Source: an uncultured Duncaniella sp. (GTDB taxonomy: Bacteria > Bacteroidota > Bacteroidia > Bacteroidales > Muribaculaceae). Taken from it: a stretch of DNA of 54,193 nt. Every line of letters starts with the position of its first letter. Positions within the stretch are counted from its first letter, which is position 1. This document shows, in pieces, positions 9,121-16,200 of this stretch. The stretch covers positions 1-54,193 of the forward strand of contig CAJULW010000019.1 in assembly GCA_910587515.1 (NCBI GenBank), given 5' to 3'. A model generated the notes under the pieces. It saw only the letters and a list, made by a program, of their open reading frames with translations. It had not been told where the DNA came from and made no database searches. Made by a program: the position numbers and the translations under genes.

Positions 9121-9636
9121 ATGAAAAGAATTCTACTTATCATGTGTACCGTGCTTGGAATGGCATTCGGTGCGCAAGCTCAGAAAGCACAACTACAGAT
9201 CGGTTACGGAGGGTATACACAGATGGATGCCACCGACATGCACGACGGAGGCTCTATAAATAACGCTTGGGGCGCGCTAACCGCAGGAGTGAACTTCAAG
9301 GTAGCTCCAAGTTTATACTTAGGTGCATCTTATACATTCTCCAGCGCAAGCTATAAACATCACGATGACTCGAATGCATATTATCATGTCATAATGCTCA
9401 ACGGCCGTTATGATTATTACCGCAACCGAGTCGTCAATCTTTACGGGCATCTCGGTGTCGGTGTAGACATAACACATATCACCCACGACGACTGGTCAAA
9501 AAACAAAGCATATTTCGCATTCCAGGCATCACCGATCGGAGCAGAAGTAAGTCTCAACCGTGTCACCAGCATATTCGGAGAGCTTGGCTTCGGAGCGCAA
9601 GGTCTTCTACAAGTCGGAGCCAGATTCAATTTGTAA
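9121..9636 (+). CDS. small outer-membrane beta-barrel protein
   Basis: The 171-aa product has a clear signal peptide (MKRILLIMCTVLGMAFGAQA, cleavage before QKAQLQ). The mature part alternates hydrophobic and polar residues and is rich in glycine and aromatic residues (LQIGYGGYTQMD, AGVNFKVAPSLYLGASYTFSS, VNLYGHLGVGVDI), ending with an aromatic-containing terminal strand (GLLQVGARFNL). This fits the OmpX/porin-like outer-membrane barrel superfamily of about eight strands. Its ligand or partner is unknown. It lies 152 bases after lptD in the same direction; I see no strong promoter in the gap, so co-transcription with lptD is possible. Confidence 0.75.
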   Translation: MKRILLIMCTVLGMAFGAQAQKAQLQIGYGGYTQMDATDMHDGGSINNAWGALTAGVNFKVAPSLYLGASYTFSSASYKHHDDSNAYYHVIMLNGRYDYYRNRVVNLYGHLGVGVDITHITHDDWSKNKAYFAFQASPIGAEVSLNRVTSIFGELGFGAQGLLQVGARFNL

Positions 9637-9688
9637 TTTTTAAAATATACATAGATTTCATAAACACGACTCATAATATTACATTATT

Positions 9689-9928
9689 ATGAATGACCGG
9701 CTCTCATTCGAGAAACGTAAAGACCTCCCCGACAACATGTTCGGTCTTCCAGAAAGACGCGAATATCCGATGCCTGACGCAGCCCATGTCCGAGTGGCCG
9801 AAGCATATTTCCGTTATTGTCCCGAAGAGCTGAAGCCACGCCTTGCCAAAGCGATAATCAAACGAGCCAAGGAATACGGAGTCAATGTTGAAAGCCAGAT
9901 AATACAATCATACGCTAAACGCTTTTGA
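9689..9928 (+). CDS. conserved small protein, DUF6582-like
   Basis: The 79-aa product has no signal peptide or membrane segment. It has a characteristic order: a basic start, LPDNMFGLPERREYPMPD, then AAHVRVAEAYFRYCPE, then a lysine/arginine-rich helix (RLAKAIIKRAKEYGV). This resembles the short DUF6582-type domain (FxFPxxRxYPIxDxxHA) found in small cytoplasmic and phage-related proteins, whose function is unknown. It starts 52 bases after the preceding beta-barrel gene and is followed by a 17-bp perfect hairpin at 9948-9985, so it is probably the last gene of that unit. No function is assigned. Confidence 0.65.
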   Translation: MNDRLSFEKRKDLPDNMFGLPERREYPMPDAAHVRVAEAYFRYCPEELKPRLAKAIIKRAKEYGVNVESQIIQSYAKRF

Positions 9929-9947
9929 ACAGCGGTAGCAAAATTAG

Positions 9948-9985
9948 ATACCGCGGGTGTCATGAGTACATGACACCCGCGGTAT
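9948..9985 (+). terminator. 17-bp perfect hairpin after the 79-aa gene
   Basis: A 17-base left arm (9948-9964) pairs perfectly with 9969-9985 around the loop AGTA. No T-run follows (ATTCATTCG), so this is a strong stem but not a textbook intrinsic terminator. It sits 20 bases after the stop codon at 9928. Confidence 0.6.
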
Positions 9986-10070
9986 ATTCATTCGTAAAGC
10001 CATCAGGAAATTATGTTATAAATGAATGTAATTATTGATAACAGTATCAAGTATTGCCCTCAGGGATGAT

Positions 10071-10078
10071 TATATTTG
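10071..10078 (+). promoter_or_regulatory. candidate -7 element for the GH5 gene
   Basis: TATATTTG matches TAnnTTTG and lies 46 bases before the ATG at 10125. The nearest TTG is only 14 bases upstream, shorter than the usual 19-21, so only the -7 part is convincing. Confidence 0.45.
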
Positions 10079-10124
10079 CACCATCAATCAAACACGACTT
10101 CCAACCAATCAAAATCATACACAC

Positions 10125-11361
10125 ATGAAAAAATGCTCCTGGGTAAAAAAATCACTCTTGATTTGTCTCGCTATGGCCGGTACAACGATCGGAGCATGTT
10201 CCACGGCCAAAGATAAAAACGAAAGTCTACAGATATCGGACACAAAAACCGAGTTGCAGCCACACGAACTCGGGCTTGGATGGAACCTTGGAAACCAACT
10301 TGACGCATACAGAAATTCGATAGCGGAAGAAACCGCATGGGGCAACAAACCTGCCACACAAGCGACATTCAATGCAATCAAATCAGCCGGATTCAGTTCA
10401 GTCCGAATACCGGTCACATGGCTCGGAAAAATCGGTGCCTCCCCTGACTACAAATTGGACAACGAGTGGCTGAACCGCGTTGCCGAACTTGTAAATTATG
10501 CCGAAAAAGCAGGACTTAAAGCTGTAATTAACATACATCATGACGGAGGCCATTGGCTTGACATAAAAAACCGCCACCGACCCATTATTTAATAAGGCGC
10601 TTAAAGAACAGCTTAAAGCCGTATGGACTCAGATCGCTCAAAAATTTGCCGACAAAGATGACTTCCTTTTTTTCGAATCTATGAATGAGATCCATGACGG
10701 TGGATGGGGATGGGGCGACAATCGCAAAGACAACGGCAAACAATATCAGACATTCAACGAATGGCAACAAGTGTTTGTCGACGCCGTCAGAGCCACCGGA
10801 GGGAACAACGCCTCACGATGGCTCGGAATCCCGACATATTGCACAAACATTGATCTCGCAGAACATTTCCTGCTACCGAAAGATCCAGCAAAACACCTGT
10901 TGATAGCAGTACACAGCTACGAACCATACGAATATTGCCTTGAGGATAAATATTCGGAATGGGGTCACACAGGAGCCACAGACAAGAAACACCCGACAAG
11001 CGACGAACAAGCCCTCGTCAATGAACTCGACAAAGCAAAAGCGCTGCATGAAAAATTCGGAGCACCGGTCTACATAGGAGAATTCGGAGCTGTACACCGT
11101 TCCAGTGAACGAGAGGAAACTTTCCGCAAATATTATCTCGAATATTATTGCAAAGCAGCGGCTGATCGCGGAATATCTGTCATATACTGGGACAACGGAA
11201 GCGCAGGCGCAGGCAGAGAATGCAGCGGACTTCTCGACCATGGCTCAGGCACATGGCTAAATAACGGAGACGAAATAGTCAACACCATGACTAAAGGCTA
11301 TTTCACAACAAATAAAAATTATACACTCCAAAGCGTTTATGACAACGCGCCAAAACACTGA
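10125..11361 (+). pseudogene. GH5 endoglucanase-like lipoprotein with a +1 frameshift
   Basis: This is a glycoside hydrolase family 5 (cellulase-type) gene in two frames. The first part (10125-10592) starts with a lipoprotein signal peptide, lipobox around GAC with C25, and gives the GH5 entry motif LGLGWNLGNQLDA and the conserved VNIHHDGG strand. It then runs into a stop because of one extra A in a run of six (10565-10570). Removing one A restores DIKTATDPLFNKALKEQL and the frame continues to 11361. The second part holds the acid/base glutamate in SMNEIHDGG and the nucleophile in YIGEFGAV. Both catalytic residues and the C-terminal barrel are intact, so the lesion is recent, a homopolymer sequencing error, or slippage. 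An intact enzyme would be a surface or periplasmic beta-glucanase anchored by lipid. Confidence 0.85.
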
Positions 11362-11391
11362 CACACATACTTAACAATCTATACAACCTCC

Positions 11392-11436
11392 GCCCGGTGT
11401 ACATCTTTCCTGTGAGACACCGGGCATTTTATTTTT
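11392..11436 (+). terminator. intrinsic terminator after the GH5 gene
   Basis: GCCCGGTGT (11392-11400) pairs with ACACCGGGC (11417-11425), followed by ATTTTATTTTT. It lies 30 bases past the GH5 stop. Confidence 0.75.
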
Positions 11437-11515
11437 GCTATACAAATACAAGACAAATAGATATGACTTAACAACTATTATGTTTTTTAATTATGAGCAG
11501 TTATATTTTTTTTAA

Positions 11516-11523
11516 TAATTTTG
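11516..11523 (+). promoter_or_regulatory. candidate -7 element for the ECF sigma operon
   Basis: TAATTTTG fits TAnnTTTG and lies 28 bases before the ATG at 11552. No TTG stands at the expected distance upstream, so the -33 half is not seen. Confidence 0.4.
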
Positions 11524-11551
11524 TAAATAAAGAACCAAACATCCAAAATAT

Positions 11552-12112
11552 ATGGCAAAAGAGGCTCAAGTTGACGACAGCAAGCTTGTGGCGCGCCTGA
11601 GGGAACCCTCGACGTGCCGCGAAGCCTTTGGCGATCTTATAAGGGCCTATTCAGAATCTCTCTACCGTCTTATACGACGAACCGTGCAATCACACGAAGA
11701 TGCCGACGATGTACTACAAAACACTTTTTTGAAAGCCTGGCAGAACATTGAAAATTTTCGTGGAGACGCTAAACTATCGACATGGCTCTATAAGATAGCT
11801 ATAAATGAAAGCATGACATTTGTTGAAAAAGATCGTAAACGTCGCGGTCTCTCTCTCGACGATGAAGATTCAAACATCATCTCAACGATTCAGGCTGACA
11901 CTAATATCGATGGAGACGAACTTGCTCTCAAATTACGAAAAGCTATTGCCAAACTCCCAGAAAAGCAAAGGCTTGTATTCAACATGAGATATTATGACGA
12001 TATGAAGTACGAACAGATGTCCGAAATAATGGGCACATCTGTCGGAGCTCTCAAAGCCTCGTATCATCTTGCCGTCAAAAAAATCGAACAATTTTTTGAA
12101 GACAGTGATTAA
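11552..12112 (+). CDS. ECF (sigma-24 type) RNA polymerase sigma factor
   Basis: The 186-aa product has the two-domain form of ECF sigma factors. Region 2 covers about residues 25-95 (AFGDLIRAYSESLYRLIRR, then HEDADDVLQNTFLKAWQNI and FRGDAKLSTWLYKIAINE), and region 4 covers about 125-182 (LPEKQRLVFNMRYYDDMKYEQMSEIMGTSVGALKASYHLAVKKI split by its helices). It would direct RNA polymerase to its own regulon, normally under control of a membrane anti-sigma factor. The next gene, 91 bases on, encodes a one-TM protein in the right place to be that factor, followed by a Spy/CpxP-like periplasmic protein. This order suggests an envelope-stress or envelope-sensing unit; the signal cannot be read from sequence. 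Confidence 0.92.
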   Translation: MAKEAQVDDSKLVARLREPSTCREAFGDLIRAYSESLYRLIRRTVQSHEDADDVLQNTFLKAWQNIENFRGDAKLSTWLYKIAINESMTFVEKDRKRRGLSLDDEDSNIISTIQADTNIDGDELALKLRKAIAKLPEKQRLVFNMRYYDDMKYEQMSEIMGTSVGALKASYHLAVKKIEQFFEDSD

Positions 12113-12203
12113 ACCTCCATTATTTACAAAAGTCTAAAGTGTAAAGCTGTCTCTGTTTGACAGAACGGTAAAACAAATTTTAAAGCTTCAAAAAACGATA
12201 TAG

Positions 12204-12668
12204 ATGAAAGATATATTAACCAAAGTCGGAAGAAATGACGGAATGACCGTACCTGACGGTTATTTCGAAAGTTTCGCGGCAAAGATGACAGCGGCTCTCC
12301 CTGAACAGGAATGGGAGAAGCCTCAGCCTAAAGTGCTTCCGCGTTCGGTATGGCAAAAGATCAGGCCATATATCTATCTTGCGGCAATGTTCATGGGAGT
12401 ATGGTGTATGATGAAGATGTTTGATCTAATGCGCGCTGATTCATCAGGCCTTTCAATTGACAACAACCCTGTGATGACGGCAGCGCTTGGCAATGACCAC
12501 TTCATCAATGACTATTTTATCAATGAGGGCGAGATAAACGACTATCAATTGATAGAAGACCTCTATGAAACCGGTTTCGATCCCACCTGTGACGAAACCA
12601 TTTTGGACGACAGTCTCGATTCTTCCACCAATCTTTCCGATCCGCAATTTCCGCTATCGGATATTTGA
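12204..12668 (+). CDS. single-pass membrane protein, probable anti-sigma factor
   Basis: The 154-aa product has a cytoplasmic N-terminus of about 50 residues (MKDILTKVGRNDGMTVPDGYFESFAAKM), one transmembrane helix at about 56-72 (YIYLAAMFMGVWCMMKMF) and an acidic C-terminal part rich in Asp, Asn and Ser (FINDYFINEGEINDYQLIEDLYE). The N-terminal VPDGYFESF motif recurs in Bacteroidota proteins that follow ECF sigma genes, so an anti-sigma role is inferred from position and topology. I do not see the Zn-binding HxxxCxxC anti-sigma motif. It lies between the sigma gene and a Spy/CpxP-like gene (36-base gap downstream), consistent with one operon. Confidence 0.65.
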   Translation: MKDILTKVGRNDGMTVPDGYFESFAAKMTAALPEQEWEKPQPKVLPRSVWQKIRPYIYLAAMFMGVWCMMKMFDLMRADSSGLSIDNNPVMTAALGNDHFINDYFINEGEINDYQLIEDLYETGFDPTCDETILDDSLDSSTNLSDPQFPLSDI

Positions 12669-12704
12669 ATCAACCAAACAGCATTCTAAATCTCACTCTT
12701 TAAA

Positions 12705-13178
12705 ATGAAAAAAATCGCACTTTCACTCGCCTTTCTCCTATCGGCAATCATACTCCCGCTTTGCACACAGGCCCAGCGCCCAACCGAACGCGACCGTGAA
12801 GTGTGGATGAAAGAGATTCAGCAGTATAAAAACGATTTCATCGCTAAAAAAATAAATCTGACGGAAGAACAGAAAGCGAAATTCACACCTCTTTACAGCT
12901 CAATGGACGAAGAAATACGCAAAGCACAAGAGGAGGCCGATTTGCTTTACCGTCAAACGCTCAACAAAAAAGATAATGCGACCGACCTTGAGTACGAGAA
13001 AGCCGCTGAGGCCGCTTATGAACTTAAGGGACGGGAAAACTCAATAGAAATGAAATATTTCGATGAGTTCAAATCCATCCTTACCCCTATCCAGCTTTTT
13101 AAACTAAAAGACGCCGAACGTGATTTCACACGTCAGCTAATGCGCCAGCATCGTCGTCATCAGCCCAAAAACCGCTAA
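12705..13178 (+). CDS. Spy/CpxP-like periplasmic protein
   Basis: The 157-aa product starts with a signal peptide (MKKIALSLAFLLSAIILPLCTQAQ) and is otherwise almost all charged helix. The family-like LTEEQKAKFTPLYSSMDEEI segment is followed by a long helix to KDAERDFTRQLMRQHRRHQP, with a second LTPIQLFKLKDAE repeat of the LTxxQ type. Spy/CpxP proteins are periplasmic chaperones or stress sensors that damp envelope-stress signalling. The position, third after an ECF sigma factor and a probable anti-sigma factor, is the common Bacteroidota arrangement. The coiled-coil nature and motif spacing support the family; the direct role here is inferred. Confidence 0.75.
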   Translation: MKKIALSLAFLLSAIILPLCTQAQRPTERDREVWMKEIQQYKNDFIAKKINLTEEQKAKFTPLYSSMDEEIRKAQEEADLLYRQTLNKKDNATDLEYEKAAEAAYELKGRENSIEMKYFDEFKSILTPIQLFKLKDAERDFTRQLMRQHRRHQPKNR

Positions 13179-13252
13179 ACGGCCAAAGACCCTGTGTTCC
13201 ATACACCGGACACTCCACACACTTTTTCTCATTTGACACATATTTTAGAGTT

Positions 13253-16200
13253 ATGCGTACCGGTAGAATAACAAAACTGCTGTTTACGTTCGTATTCCTA
13301 TTTTCTCTCCTCAACGTGAACGCGACAGCTCAAAAAAAGCCTGATTTCGCCTATCCGAAAACAGTCAGTTTACAAGCTGAAAAAGCACTTACTTCAGCAC
13401 TCGACAAATCAGATGGGGCCGCAATCACCCGCGCGCTTATAGACTATTATCTCGCTGAGACACGAATATCACGATCAAAAGCCTACAATGCAATCAAAAA
13501 AATCAATGATATTTGTGACAGATCTTCTGACTCTGTGCTCAAAGCGATGCTTCTGACACTTGAAGCCGACATATATGCCGACATATATCAGCGTGATAAA
13601 TGGAAATATGACTCGCGTACACTTCCATCCACTCCTCTTTCAGATGACTTTAACGAATGGAACGGTCTTCAGTTTCGCAAACATATAATGTCGCTCCTCG
13701 ATTCCGCACTTGTTTTCGCACCTGAATTGAAAAAAACTCCGATATCAAATTACTCCTCTGTACTCGATATTGACGGAAAAATAAACGGATTGCCACATCG
13801 GAATGTCATACTATATTATCCGACTCTATTTGATTTTGTGACGAACAAAGCTATAGAAATACTGAATTCGACAAACCGCATTCAGCCTATCTTACCTTGG
13901 AGAATTCTATCAAGTCACGACATATATGTCCGTCAACAATTGTCGCCTTCCGATCCCATCGCGGCAAAAATCATACAACTATATTCCTCCTTACTCAATT
14001 TTCATGACGCGAAATCGGCTCCATTTATCAACACAGATATCTCGCGCCTTGACTTCTTATCTTCCCACATATATTCATACGATTCAACCGAATCCCCGGA
14101 AAAACGCAAATGGGATCTGCTGCGCGATCTCTATAACGACAATTCCGGCTCTGAATACTCAGGCGACATACTCATAGCAATGTCTGATTATGTCAATGAT
14201 CCCAAATGGCTATACAATGCGATAAGTCACAATATATCCGCTTTTCCGGCATATCCCCGAAGCAACAACCTGCGCAACACCCTTTCCAGACTCAGTCAGC
14301 AGACAATATCCGCTTCTTACCCTTTCATGACAGCTCCAGGAACTCCGGTAAAAATAAATGTCGAAACAAGAAATGTACAATCAGGTAAAATATACATTTA
14401 CAATGTTTCGTCAACCTCATTGACAGAACAATCGTATAACTGCAAAGGGCTTCCAAAGTTCAAGCCGACAGCTGTCCTACCGTTCAAGGCCAAAAACGAA
14501 ACCATTCCATTCTCAGACGAACTTATAGTTGAATACAATTTTCCGTCAAAAGGACTATACATAGTCATTCCTGTAATTGACGGAGTCGTAACTAATGAAA
14601 ACCGTTGGTATCAGAAAATTCATGTTACCGACTACACTCTCGCGGCATCTTCGTTCGACAAGACAACTCTATGGGCTCTTGACGCAATGACGGGAGCTCC
14701 GGTCGAGGGAGCGAAAATCACCATGACAAGCGGCCCCCGCATGCCCAAACCTATAGTCCAGACACTCGGTCTCACATCTGCAGACGGCTCCTTGAAATGT
14801 GATAAGACAGGACGGGTATGGATGGTAAAAAACGATGACAAATTCGCACCTACTTTATGGGTGTATACCAACGAATACAACAAACCTGACACAAAATGGC
14901 AGCCTTCCGCATCAGGATACTCCTCACTACCACTATATCATCCCGGTGACAGTGTCGACTGGGTTGCCGTATGCTATGAATTCAAAGGCAAAGAACACCG
15001 CCCGCGTATCGGACAAGAAATAACAGCGATATTACGCGACGCATCATATCAGCCGATAGATACAATAAATCTTACCACAGATACTTTCGGTCGCGTAAAC
15101 GGAAAATTCATTCTGCCCAAAGAAAGCCTTGGCGGACGCTTTACAGTGTCGATAGACAATTATTCAGAAGCTGTCAACTTCGAAGTCTCCGACTACAAGC
15201 TCCCGACATTCCGTATTTTTCTCGATCCGGCCCAAAAAGACCAGCCCTCTGACGGAGACATAACACTGCGTGGCCGTGTCGAAACCTACACCGGATTCCC
15301 TATAGCCGACGCCAAACTGACTATCAATCTATCCGCCATGCAACCGAAAAAATGGTGGTGGATAGCACAGGAAAAAGTAAATTTCTATACCATAGAATCG
15401 ACTACCGACGCTTCCGGCATGATCGAAGTTACCATACCGAAAGACATATTGGCTTTATCACCTATTCCAAAGGGCGTTTTTAACGCGGACATTTCGGCCA
15501 TGTCTCCAAACGGAGAAAGCCAAAGCGCATCAGTCGATTTCACTACCGAAAACAGGTATATCATACGTCTGTCCATGCCGGACAATATTGATATATCCGA
15601 GCCAACCATGGCTATAAAGGCCAAGATTGTAAACTATATGGATTCTATCGTGGCTCTCCCTCTTGACTATTGTGTGATACACGATTCCACGGAAGTGCTT
15701 AAAGGAGTTCTATTGCCTTCACAAACGTCAATCGACCTTTCCCCACTTCATTCCGGCAAATATAAGATAAAGTTTTCGCTAAAAGACAGCGATATGGCCG
15801 ACCCAATCGCCTATGATGTCGTATTATACCGTCCGACCGATACCGACACTCCTATACCGGGAACCCTCTTGTGGTATCCTTCGGATAAACTCTCTATCAC
15901 GGAAGACAGACCGTCAGCATGGCTATATGCTGTAGATTGTCCGACTAACCTGCTCGTGACCATTCATGACGGACTGAAAATCATCTCCCGTACATGGATA
16001 AAATCCGATGCGGGGATGCACACTCTACCTTTAAACCTTCCTGATTATTTGGACTCAGCGGTAGCCGAAATAAATTTGACTGGCAATTATCGCACTTCAT
16101 CAGCACGTATAGAACTCAAACGTGAAAAAAAGGCGAAAGGCTTGAAATTCATTACCGAAACTTTCCGCGACCGCATCACTCCCGGAACTGAAGAAACATG

